From an uncultured Eubacteriales bacterium (GTDB lineage: Bacteria > Bacillota > Clostridia > Monoglobales > Firm-18): a stretch of 13,495 nt of DNA. The stretch spans positions 1 to 13,495 of the forward strand of contig CAJLYO010000022.1 in assembly GCA_905210885.1 (NCBI GenBank), written 5' to 3'. This document shows, piece after piece, positions 1 through 5,990 of this stretch. Under the pieces are notes generated by a model. That model was given only the letters and a program-made list of their open reading frames with translations, made no database searches and had not been told where the DNA came from. Numbering within the stretch: the first letter of the stretch is position 1; each line of letters starts with the position of its first letter. Position numbers and translations under genes: made by a program.

Positions 1-12
1 GGGGACCACCGT

Positions 13-210
13 TTAGCCGTATTCTATTCTTTCCGAGTCAAGCTGTGCTTTTAATGCGTCACCGTGAAGGCGGTGGACATTATCGTCCGTTACAACGAAA
101 ACCTTTCCGCCGCCGGTTTGTTTTTTGATTAACTCACCGCTGCGGCTTAAAAGATTTTCTTCTATTATAATGTCATAATTTCCTGTGCTTGTTTTGCAAT
201 TTACAGTCAT
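13..210 (-). CDS. aroB: 3-dehydroquinate synthase, N-terminal piece ending at an in-frame TAA
   Basis: AroB converts DAHP to 3-dehydroquinate, step 2 of the cytoplasmic shikimate pathway. The 65 residues match the start of the family: a beta-strand opening (NYDIIIEENLL) and the NAD-binding-side segment KVFVVTDDNVHRLHG. Full-length AroB is about 350 residues, so most of the gene lies left of the window. The frame has a TAA at 13-15, yet the four codons beyond it read T-V-V-P, which fits the next AroB segment (usually ending in V-P-x-G-E). The stop therefore looks like a point change within a continuing aroB frame rather than the natural end; a sequencing error is also possible. ATG at 210 follows the DAHP synthase stop by 19 bases, with a weak GGGTG site, so the two are one operon. 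Family identity is fairly sure; intactness is not. Confidence 0.8.
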   Translation of the reverse strand: MTVNCKTSTGNYDIIIEENLLSRSGELIKKQTGGGKVFVVTDDNVHRLHGDALKAQLDSERIEYG

Positions 211-229
211 TTGAAGTCACACCCGCAAT

Positions 230-1249
230 TTATTTTGAAATTTTCATTCCTTCTATATCTGCCAAAACCTTGATTTTTTTCATAAGACCGTCAAATACCT
301 CGGGCTTAATTGATTCCTCACCGTCGCACAATGCCTTCTGCGGGTCGTTGTGAACCTCGGTCATAACTCCGTGAGCACCGCTTACAACCGCGCATTTTGC
401 CATCGATTCAACAAGCCACCATTTGCCTGTCGCGTGACTGGGGTCAACAATAACGGGAAGGTGGGAAAGCTTTTTGATTACGGGAACGGCGCTTATATCA
501 AGAGTATTTCTTGTTGCTGTTTCAAAGGTTCTGATTCCGCGTTCGCACAAAATTACCTGCTCGTTGCCCTCACTCATAATGTACTCTGCAGACATTAAAA
601 GCTCGTCAACCGTTGCGGAAAGTCCTCTTTTTAACAAAATCGGCTTGTCAAGTTTGCCTACTGCCTTCAATAAATCAAAGTTCTGCATGTTGCGTGCGCC
701 GATTTGGATAATATCCGCGTATTCGTATACCGAAGGAATCGCCTCAACAGACATAACCTCGGTAACAACGGGCATTCCCGTAACCTCTCCTGCTTTTGCA
801 AGAAGCTTTAAGCCTTCAAGTCCCATGCCCTGGAAGGAGTAGGGGGAGGTTCTGGGCTTGTATGCGCCGCCGCGGAGAATATTTGCGCCGCTTTCTTTTA
901 CTGATTTTGCAATACCTACAATCTGCTCCTCGCTTTCGATAGAGCACGGACCTGCGAATACGCCGAAGTTGTCGCCGCCGATTTTTACGCCTTTAACTTC
1001 GATTACCGTATCCTCCGGGTGGAACATTCTGCCGGCAAGCTTGTAGGGGGTGGACACTCTTACGATATCCTCAACGCCCTCGTAACTTAAAAGCCTGTCT
1101 GCCGGAAGCCGTCTTACATCGCCCACAAGACCGAGAACAGTCATATTTTCACCAACGGATTTGTGCATGCTCAGCCCGTAGGATTTTACCAACTCCTCGA
1201 TTGCGCTGAGCTGTTCTTTTGTAGCAGTATTTTTACAAACAATAACCAT
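230..1249 (-). CDS. aroF: 3-deoxy-7-phosphoheptulonate (DAHP) synthase with N-terminal regulatory domain
   Basis: This enzyme condenses phosphoenolpyruvate and erythrose 4-phosphate to DAHP, the committed step to aromatic amino acids. At 339 residues it has the short type-I-beta layout of the Thermotoga maritima enzyme: a ferredoxin-like domain (about residues 1-70) and a TIM barrel (about 85-335). Active-site motifs are AGPCSIE (99-105), RGGAYKPRTSPYSFQG (126-141), KRGL (207-210) and DPSHATGK (269-276). The four metal ligands expected from the T. maritima enzyme fall at identical numbers: Cys102, His272, Glu298 and Asp309. In that enzyme the ferredoxin-like domain mediates feedback inhibition by Tyr and Phe; the same here is inference. 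An AGGGG site precedes ATG 1249. The upstream leader (1303-1556) carries a Phe/Tyr-rich ORF and an attenuator. The gene symbol is conventional and varies (aroF, aroG or aroA in Bacillus). Confidence 0.95.
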   Translation of the reverse strand: MVIVCKNTATKEQLSAIEELVKSYGLSMHKSVGENMTVLGLVGDVRRLPADRLLSYEGVEDIVRVSTPYKLAGRMFHPEDTVIEVKGVKIGGDNFGVFAGPCSIESEEQIVGIAKSVKESGANILRGGAYKPRTSPYSFQGMGLEGLKLLAKAGEVTGMPVVTEVMSVEAIPSVYEYADIIQIGARNMQNFDLLKAVGKLDKPILLKRGLSATVDELLMSAEYIMSEGNEQVILCERGIRTFETATRNTLDISAVPVIKKLSHLPVIVDPSHATGKWWLVESMAKCAVVSGAHGVMTEVHNDPQKALCDGEESIKPEVFDGLMKKIKVLADIEGMKISK

Positions 1250-1302
1250 TTTTAACTAACCCCTTTTTAATTGAATTTTAATTGCGCGGGCCGAGTTTAT
1301 AT

Positions 1303-1333
1303 AAAAAAACAGGGCCCAAATAAATGAGCCCTG
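1303..1333 (-). terminator. Attenuator terminator hairpin in the DAHP synthase leader
   Basis: Reading the minus strand, CAGGGCTC (1333-1326) pairs with GGGCCCTG (1317-1310) to give an 8-bp stem with one G-U pair and an 8-base loop, followed directly by seven T residues (1309-1303). This is a textbook intrinsic terminator. It lies 30 bases after the leader ORF stop and about 54 bases before the DAHP synthase start, inside the gene's own leader and far past the ispD stop. That position points to conditional termination (attenuation) rather than an end-of-operon signal. Confidence 0.88.
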
Positions 1334-1378
1334 CAGGGAATACATTTTTAAAGTTATACAATGTTAAATCTCATTTAT
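1320..1378 (-). promoter_or_regulatory. Predicted antiterminator pairing of the aromatic leader
   Basis: On the minus strand ATAAATGAG (1378-1370) is a perfect 9-base complement of CTCATTTAT (1328-1320). The second element holds the last three bases of the terminator's 5' arm and part of its loop, so this pairing and the terminator hairpin cannot coexist. ATAAATGAG is codons 40-42 of the leader ORF. A ribosome that finishes the ORF would cover it and let the terminator form, while a ribosome stalled at Phe/Tyr codons up to about codon 29 would leave it free. The pairing is seen in the sequence; the mechanism is inference. Confidence 0.7.
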
Positions 1379-1495
1379 CAGCTTGCAGCTATTGAATTTT
1401 TCACATGCGAAGTAACCTGCGAAATATATATAAAATATAAATCCCAGGCTAATAAAGTAAAAATATTCAGTTGCAAAATTCAAATGGTTTATCAT
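1364..1495 (-). CDS. Phe/Tyr-rich leader peptide of the DAHP synthase attenuator
   Basis: This is a 43-codon ORF from ATG 1495 to TAA 1364, with AGGAAAG about 8 bases before the start. It encodes 8 Phe and 5 Tyr (30 percent of residues) and no Trp, in clusters such as YFYF (11-14), FIFYIYF (19-25) and YF (28-29). It sits between a consensus promoter and a U-tailed hairpin, immediately upstream of DAHP synthase. This is the organisation of amino-acid leader peptides such as enterobacterial pheL, where ribosome stalling on scarce charged tRNA prevents termination. The peptide is unusually long for a leader, and its middle (11-31) is hydrophobic enough to be a membrane segment, so a small membrane protein is the main alternative. 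It is too short for usual gene callers. The role is inferred from composition and layout. Confidence 0.78.
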   Translation of the reverse strand: MINHLNFATEYFYFISLGFIFYIYFAGYFACEKFNSCKLINEI

Positions 1496-1527
1496 TGATA
1501 TCTTTCCTTTTGCAAATAGTTGAGTAC

Positions 1528-1556
1528 ACTATACTCCTTTTTTCTGCATTTGTCAA
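1528..1556 (-). promoter_or_regulatory. Sigma-A promoter of the DAHP synthase-aroB operon
   Basis: TTGACA (1556-1551) is separated by 17 bases from TATAGT (1533-1528). The -35 is a perfect match and the -10 a 5/6 match. Transcription would start near 1521, about 26 bases before the leader ORF. The promoter begins only four bases beyond the ispD stop. An inverted repeat GAGTA-N5-TACTC (1536-1522) straddles the -10 and could be an operator. Confidence 0.82.
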
Positions 1557-1559
1557 TAC

Positions 1560-2249
1560 CTAATTTAAAATTTTTTCTAAAATCGCTTCTGCGGTAAAAA
1601 TATCGTCCGGAGAGGTGATTTTTAAATTCGGCTTTTTTGCCTCGGTCATTATTACTTTGATTCCGTATGCCTCGGCGGCGGAACTGTCGTCCGTTACGGA
1701 GCTTTGGTCAATACTTTCGTATGCGTTTATTATTTCGGCGGTTTTAAAGCACTGCGGCGTCTGCGCCTGCCATATCGCACTTCTGTCAACGGTAGCCGTT
1801 ACAACCCCGTCAGGGTCTGCACTCTTTAGTGTGTCCGCCGCCCTTTTGCCCAGAACGGACGCGCCGCAGCGCAGTGCGTTTTTGATTGTACTTTCTATAT
1901 CCTCCGGCGATATGCACGGACGTGCGCCGTCATGTATCGCCGCAAATTCGCCTTTTGCGTGTCTTAAACCGTTTAACACCGATTCACTTCTTGACGCCCC
2001 TCCGGCAACGATTTCGCAGACCTTTTTAATTTCATATTCCTTTATAAGCCGTGCGGTTTCCGGGATATCCTCGCCGGCTGTGACAAGCACGGTATCGCAA
2101 ACCGCGCAGCAGCTGTCGAATGCTCTTAAGGTATGTACAATAACAGGTATTCCGCAGATTGGATAAAACTGTTTTTTTATATCAAGACCGGTTCGTGTGC
2201 CCGATCCTGCCGCAACGATTACGGCTGTAACATGCGCTTTTTTCTTCAA
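1560..2249 (-). CDS. ispD: 2-C-methyl-D-erythritol 4-phosphate cytidylyltransferase
   Basis: IspD joins CTP to 2-C-methyl-D-erythritol 4-phosphate, the third step of the MEP isoprenoid pathway in the cytoplasm. The 229 residues match the usual length. Family motifs in order are the CTP-binding loop AAGSGTR (13-19) followed by KKQF, GGASRSESVLNGL, IHDGARPC (consensus HDAARP), TPQCF, the acidic VTDDSSAAE, and NLKITSPDDI near the C-terminus. The start is TTG at 2249, supported by AGGGGG seven bases upstream and by the position of the first strand; no ATG lies nearby. It has its own extended -10 promoter and appears monocistronic, though no terminator separates it from the downstream aromatic leader, so read-through into the attenuator is likely. 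Confidence 0.94.
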   Translation of the reverse strand: MKKKAHVTAVIVAAGSGTRTGLDIKKQFYPICGIPVIVHTLRAFDSCCAVCDTVLVTAGEDIPETARLIKEYEIKKVCEIVAGGASRSESVLNGLRHAKGEFAAIHDGARPCISPEDIESTIKNALRCGASVLGKRAADTLKSADPDGVVTATVDRSAIWQAQTPQCFKTAEIINAYESIDQSSVTDDSSAAEAYGIKVIMTEAKKPNLKITSPDDIFTAEAILEKILN

Positions 2250-2273
2250 AATAACGCCCCCTATTTACGTACT

Positions 2274-2302
2274 ATTATACCAGCTTTGCGGCGGCTTTGC
2301 AA
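2274..2302 (-). promoter_or_regulatory. Sigma-A promoter of ispD with extended -10
   Basis: On the minus strand TTGCAA (2302-2297), a 17-base spacer ending in TGG, and a perfect TATAAT (2279-2274) lie 25-53 bases before the ispD TTG start. The TGn just before the -10 is the extended -10 element. It faces away from the lipoprotein-operon promoter, 21 bases apart. Confidence 0.8.
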
Positions 2303-2322
2303 TGCCCCTTTTCAAAAAACTC

Positions 2323-2351
2323 TTTACTACTCGTAAAATTTATGTTATAAT
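2323..2351 (+). promoter_or_regulatory. Sigma-A promoter of the lipoprotein-mtnN-cca operon
   Basis: TTTACT (2323-2328), a 17-base spacer and a perfect TATAAT (2346-2351) lie 42 bases before the ATG of the small lipoprotein. It is the only good promoter seen before the five closely packed plus-strand genes ending at 5925. Confidence 0.72.
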
Positions 2352-2392
2352 ACAATAGTAATATGCCGCCTTGAAGAAAGGAAATGAGTATT

Positions 2393-2557
2393 ATGAAAAA
2401 GTTTTTGATTATTTTGACAACAGCGGCAGTGCTGTTATGTTCTGCCGGCTGCAGTGCGGTCAAACGGACAAATGCCCCTGACGCAGAGAGAAAATCGGAC
2501 ACCGCAACTCCTAAGGCAAATAAGGAACAGGCGCCCGTGATTGAGATGGAGGAATAA
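2393..2557 (+). CDS. Small predicted lipoprotein (54 aa)
   Basis: The product has a type-II signal peptide: positively charged start (MKK), hydrophobic core (residues 4-16), and a lipobox-like SAGC with the lipid-accepting cysteine at 20. The mature part is only about 35 residues, polar, charged and rich in Ala/Lys/Glu/Pro, typical of a disordered surface tail; no known domain is recognised. AAAGGA precedes ATG 2393, and a good promoter lies at 2323-2351. Its last codons contain the GGAGGA ribosome binding site of mtnN, and its stop is 4 bases from the mtnN start, so the two are probably translationally coupled. Function is unknown. It could be a leader gene whose translation matters more than its product. 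Confidence 0.72.
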   Translation: MKKFLIILTTAAVLLCSAGCSAVKRTNAPDAERKSDTATPKANKEQAPVIEMEE

Positions 2558-2561
2558 AAAT

Positions 2562-3254
2562 ATGCTTGGAATAATCGGCGCAATGGAGCTTGAAACAAAA
2601 AAGCTTTGCGCCCGGCTTGAAAACCCCGTTTTTGAAACGGTAAGCGGTATAAAAATTGCTTGCGGAAAAGTTTCCGGACGAGATGTTGTCGTAGCGCAAT
2701 GCTCCGAGGGAAAAGTAAATGCGGCGGTTGCGGCACAGACTCTTATTTTGAAATACAAGGCGGACAGCATAATAAACACAGGTGTTGCCGGCGGACTTTC
2801 GGACGAAATGAGAATTGCCGATATCGCTGTGGCAACAGGCGCGGTAGAACACGATTTTGACGTAACTCCTCTGGGTTACAAAAAAGGCGAGGTGTGCAAT
2901 TTGGGAACTGTTGAAATCCCGTGTGACAAAGAAATTGCACAGCTTTTGTATGAATGTGCGGCTTTATTGCCCGATACAAAGGTTTTTAAAGGTATTGCCG
3001 CCTCCGGCGACCAATTTATCAACAGCAGCGAAATGCAAAATTCGCTTAGGCGTGAATTCGGCGCAATCTGCGCGGAAATGGAGGGTGCGGCTATTGCCCA
3101 CGTTTGTTTTTTGAACAAAATTCCGTGCGGTATTCTGCGCGCAATTTCCGATAAGGCGGACGATGACTCCGATATGGATTTCCCTGCTTTTGCCCAAATC
3201 GCGTCAGATAAAACCGTTGACGTTATTTTAAACTATATCAAGGAAATGAGATGA
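2562..3254 (+). CDS. mtnN: 5'-methylthioadenosine/S-adenosylhomocysteine nucleosidase
   Basis: The enzyme hydrolyses MTA and SAH to adenine plus the thioribose or ribosyl-homocysteine product, clearing by-products of polyamine synthesis and methylation and feeding methionine salvage. The 230 residues match the usual length. Motifs are IIGAMELE (4-11, with an essential acid at Glu11), KVNAA (51-55), NTGVAGGL (72-79), HDFDVTPLGY (97-106), SGDQF (148-152), AEMEGAA (171-177) and ISDKAD (195-200). Glu174 and Asp197 share the numbering of the E. coli catalytic residues. The start is ATG 2562, preceded by GGAGGA at 2548-2553; the longer in-frame start at 2541 lies inside the lipoprotein gene and lacks a site. 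The first ATG codons fit the family N-terminus exactly. Confidence 0.95.
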   Translation: MLGIIGAMELETKKLCARLENPVFETVSGIKIACGKVSGRDVVVAQCSEGKVNAAVAAQTLILKYKADSIINTGVAGGLSDEMRIADIAVATGAVEHDFDVTPLGYKKGEVCNLGTVEIPCDKEIAQLLYECAALLPDTKVFKGIAASGDQFINSSEMQNSLRREFGAICAEMEGAAIAHVCFLNKIPCGILRAISDKADDDSDMDFPAFAQIASDKTVDVILNYIKEMR

Positions 3255-3260
3255 ATATAA

Positions 3261-3506
3261 ATGGCTGAATACACATACACTCCCCATGGCGTTTGTGCCT
3301 CACAGATTAAATTTGAAATCGATAACGGTATTGTTAAAAATATCAGATTCGTAAACGGATGCAGCGGAAACACACAGGGCGTTGCCGCGCTTGCAGAGGG
3401 AATGAAGGCGGAGGATGTTATAAAAAAACTTTCGGGTATAGACTGCCGCGGCAGAGGTACGTCATGTCCGGCACAGCTTGCACAGGCAATCAAAGAGGCT
3501 CTTTAA
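3261..3506 (+). CDS. TSCPD-domain protein (TIGR03905-like)
   Basis: An 81-residue protein that is essentially one TSCPD domain, named for the Thr-Ser-Cys-Pro signature seen here at residues 67-70 (GTSCPAQL). Other conserved features are YTPHGVCAS (6-14), FVNGCSGNTQG (30-40) and the GIDCRGRG stretch (59-66). Four cysteines (12, 34, 62, 69) suggest metal binding. The same fold occurs at the C-terminus of some B12-dependent ribonucleotide reductases and in stand-alone clostridial proteins. The stand-alone members have no settled function. It starts 6 bases after the mtnN stop and lacks a strong ribosome binding site, suggesting coupling to mtnN. Confidence 0.85.
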   Translation: MAEYTYTPHGVCASQIKFEIDNGIVKNIRFVNGCSGNTQGVAALAEGMKAEDVIKKLSGIDCRGRGTSCPAQLAQAIKEAL

Positions 3507-3511
3507 GAAAC

Positions 3512-3528
3512 GGAGGCGTATGCTTTGA
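3512..3528 (+). promoter_or_regulatory. Ribosome binding site and TTG start decision for the GT28 gene
   Basis: GGAGG at 3512-3516 is 8 bases from TTG 3525 and 3 bases from ATG 3520. The ATG opens only a two-codon frame (ATG CTT TGA), so the TTG, in frame with the conserved GT28 N-terminus, is the true start. The mini-frame overlaps it. Confidence 0.75.
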
Positions 3529-4646
3529 AGGTTTTAATTTTATCCATAACCGCCGGTCAGGGACATCATGCCTGCGGTGCGGCGATATCCGATTACTTAA
3601 AAAGTAAAGGCGTTCAGTGCAGAATGCTTGACTGCCTGTCATATATAAATAAGCTTTTGGGCGAGTCCGTTTCGCAGGGGTATCTGCTTTCGACACAGTA
3701 TTCTCCGGCGGCGTACGGCAAGCTGTACCGTCTTGCGGAAAAGAAAGAAAAGCCCAACGGCATGCTTTCGCTGCCTAAAATGACGGTGAGCCTTCTTGCG
3801 AAAAAACTTGAAAATTACTGTCTTGCCTATGAGCCCGATTTAATTGTGTGTACCCACGTTTTTGCGGCGCAGCTTGCAACGGAATTTACCGTGTGCAAGG
3901 TTCCCACAATCGGTATTATAACGGATTTTTGCGTCCACCCGTTTTGGGAGGATACGAAAATGGATTACTACGTAACCGCAAGCGAACTGCTTGAAAATCA
4001 AGTCAGAAAAAAGGTGGGAAACGACGCTAACCTTTTGCCCTTCGGAATACCGATTAACGAAAAATTTTCGCATTCCGTTTCCAAACAGGAGGCAAGAGCG
4101 ACTCTTGGTATAGAGGATAAAACAACGGTGTTTATAATAAGCGGCAGCATGGGCTACGGAAATATCGTAAAGCATATAAAACACTTAGACAGGCTTAATC
4201 TCGATTTTCAGATAGTTTCGGTGTGCGGCAGAAACGAGCACGCCAAGAAAAAGGTTGACGCACTTTCCCTCAGTAAAAAAATATACAATTACGGCTATGT
4301 CAACAATGTTGACGTGATGATGGACGCGGCTGATATTATTATAACAAAGCCCGGCGGACTTACTTCGTCCGAGGCACTGGCAAAGGGTATACCCATGATT
4401 TTAATGAATCCGATACCCGGTCAGGAGGACAGAAACGCCGAGTTTTTCTTAAATAACGGAATTGCAACTCTGATAAGCGAAACGTTTCCCGTTGATGAGT
4501 GCCTGTTCGATATGCTGAATAACGACTGGCGCCTGCCTTTAATGGAAACGGCGGTTAAAAATGTTGCCAAGCCTCATGCCGCAAAGGAATTGGGTGATTT
4601 TATAATTGAAACTGTCAATACCCGACTACGCGAAAAAAACAATTGA
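3525..4646 (+). CDS. GT28 glycosyltransferase, MGDG synthase/UgtP-like
   Basis: The protein (373 residues) belongs to the GT-B fold GT28 group, which moves sugar from a UDP-sugar to diacylglycerol on the inner face of the membrane. Bacillus UgtP makes the diglucosyl-diacylglycerol anchor of lipoteichoic acid. Visible parts: MGDG-synthase-type N-terminal domain with TAGQGHHACGAA (9-20), CTHVFAAQL (109-117), the hinge LLPFGIPI (170-177), then the donor-binding half with SGSMGYG (206-212), KPGGLTSSEA (275-284) and PGQEDRNA (298-305). There is no signal peptide; it is probably peripheral at the membrane. The start is TTG 3525. The 3' end overlaps the CCA-enzyme gene by 41 bases. Exact donor and acceptor are not determined by the sequence. 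An LtaS-like gene lies 2.6 kb downstream. Confidence 0.88.
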   Translation: MKVLILSITAGQGHHACGAAISDYLKSKGVQCRMLDCLSYINKLLGESVSQGYLLSTQYSPAAYGKLYRLAEKKEKPNGMLSLPKMTVSLLAKKLENYCLAYEPDLIVCTHVFAAQLATEFTVCKVPTIGIITDFCVHPFWEDTKMDYYVTASELLENQVRKKVGNDANLLPFGIPINEKFSHSVSKQEARATLGIEDKTTVFIISGSMGYGNIVKHIKHLDRLNLDFQIVSVCGRNEHAKKKVDALSLSKKIYNYGYVNNVDVMMDAADIIITKPGGLTSSEALAKGIPMILMNPIPGQEDRNAEFFLNNGIATLISETFPVDECLFDMLNNDWRLPLMETAVKNVAKPHAAKELGDFIIETVNTRLREKNN

Positions 4647-5925
4647 CGAGCTTTTCAAAAACGGCTACAGAGCATATTTCGTGGGCGGCTGCGTGCGTGA
4701 CGCGCTGCTTTGCAGAAAGCCGGCGGACTGGGATATTGCCACAAATGCGCGTCCCGAACAGGTGGGAAGTATTTTCCCGAAACATTTTGACACAGGGATA
4801 AAGCATGGAACCGTTACGGTTTTGCAGGACGGCGGTGCGGTTGAGATAACAACCTTCCGTATTGACCACGATTATACCGATAACAGGCACCCCGGGAGCG
4901 TTGAGTTTTCCGACTCTTTTGAAACGGACGTTAAACGGCGCGATTTTACGATTAATGCCCTGGGATATAACGAGTCCGAAGGTATTGTTGATTATGTGGG
5001 TGGTCTTGACGACTTGAAAAACGGCATAATCCGCTGTGTGGGCGAGCCTGATGTACGTTTCCGCGAGGACGCACTCAGAATTTTGCGTGCTCTGCGCTTT
5101 TCGTCCGTTCTCGGATTTAGGATCGATGACGAAACTTTTCAGTCGGTAATTAAAAATAAACAGCTTCTTTCGGAAATAAGCGCCGAACGCATACGTGCGG
5201 AAATTGAAAAAATGTTTGCCGGTGGTTCGTGCACACCGCTTATTCACGTGTGTGATGTTTTGTTTCCGGAACTTTACAAGTGCTTTTTCTGCGACCAGGA
5301 TAACCCGTACCATATATATAACGTGGGCATGCATTGCTTAAAAGCCGCGGACTGTGCCGAGGGCGGCGCCTCCGTAAAATATGCGGCGCTGTTTCACGAT
5401 ATCGGAAAACCCTCCGTTAAAACTGTGGACGAAAACCGTGTTGCGCATTTTTATTCCCACGCTTTGTTCTCGGAGGAGCTTGCACGGGATATTTTTAACA
5501 GGTTAAAGCTTGACAATAAGACAAAAAAAGAGGCTTTAAGGCTTATTAAGTACCACGACAGGTTTTTTGAAAACACCACAAAATCCGTTAGGCGTTTTTT
5601 GTCCAAAACTGACGGCGATTTTTTCAAAAAGCTTTTGGAGCTTAAAAGAGCCGACGTAAAGGCTCAAAACCCAAAATACACAAAACAGCGCCTTGAGGAC
5701 ATAGACAAAACTTCAGAAATTCTTGACGAGGTTTTGTCGGCAGACGATGCCTTTTCTCTTAAGGATTTGGCTGTTAACGGAAGGGATATTGTGGAGCTTG
5801 GCGCAAAAAATGCGCAGATACGCTTTGTACTTAACAGACTTTTGACCGCAGTAATCGACAATCCTCGGCTGAATGAACGCGAAAAGCTGCTGGAATTGGC
5901 GAAAAACATAATAAACTGTCACTAA
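4606..5925 (+). CDS. cca: CCA tRNA nucleotidyltransferase with HD domain
   Basis: This enzyme adds or repairs the 3' CCA end of tRNA using CTP and ATP. At 439 residues it is a class-II enzyme with the added HD phosphohydrolase-type region common in Firmicutes. Motifs in order: FVGGCVRDALL (25-35), catalytic DWDIATN with Asp41 and Asp43, RRDFTINAL, and EDALRILRALRFSSVLGF for base recognition. The HD region includes LFHDIGKP (near residue 264), FYSHALFSEEL and KYHDRF. The start is TTG 4606, inside the GT28 gene; GGTGAT at 4593-4598 lies 7 bases upstream and the encoded IPDYAKKTIDEL fits the family N-terminus, with no usable ATG before FVGGCVRD. The 41-base overlap suggests coupled translation. 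Confidence 0.93.
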   Translation: MKLSIPDYAKKTIDELFKNGYRAYFVGGCVRDALLCRKPADWDIATNARPEQVGSIFPKHFDTGIKHGTVTVLQDGGAVEITTFRIDHDYTDNRHPGSVEFSDSFETDVKRRDFTINALGYNESEGIVDYVGGLDDLKNGIIRCVGEPDVRFREDALRILRALRFSSVLGFRIDDETFQSVIKNKQLLSEISAERIRAEIEKMFAGGSCTPLIHVCDVLFPELYKCFFCDQDNPYHIYNVGMHCLKAADCAEGGASVKYAALFHDIGKPSVKTVDENRVAHFYSHALFSEELARDIFNRLKLDNKTKKEALRLIKYHDRFFENTTKSVRRFLSKTDGDFFKKLLELKRADVKAQNPKYTKQRLEDIDKTSEILDEVLSADDAFSLKDLAVNGRDIVELGAKNAQIRFVLNRLLTAVIDNPRLNEREKLLELAKNIINCH

Positions 5926-5942
5926 TTGTCGGAATTTTTCCG

Positions 5943-5971
5943 TTGATTTTAATATGGAAATATTTTATAAT
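5943..5971 (+). promoter_or_regulatory. Sigma-A promoter of a 33-codon gene
   Basis: TTGATT (5943-5948), a 17-base spacer and a perfect TATAAT (5966-5971) lie just downstream of cca. The transcript would start about 5978, 13 bases before the small ORF, and end at the hairpin at 6101, giving an RNA of about 155 bases. Confidence 0.72.
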
Positions 5972-5990
5972 GTTGCCAAGAGGTGATGTT

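Noticed and set aside
1329..1338. Perfect palindrome CCCTGCAGGG beside the terminator
   Set aside because: It has no room for a loop, so it cannot form a useful RNA hairpin; it overlaps the terminator 5' arm and is probably a by-product.
1250..1521. T-box riboswitch in the DAHP synthase leader
   Set aside because: The leader lacks the conserved T-box segment (AGGGTGGNACCGCG type) and a specifier-loop stem; the Phe/Tyr ORF with its hairpin explains it better.
2275..2852. Several overlapping minus-strand ORFs opposite the lipoprotein and mtnN
   Set aside because: Low-complexity shadow frames without ribosome binding sites, against genes with clear family motifs.
4615..5334. Long 239-codon minus-strand ORF opposite cca
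   Set aside because: A shadow of the cca frame; the product has no recognisable motif and no start signals, while cca is unambiguous.
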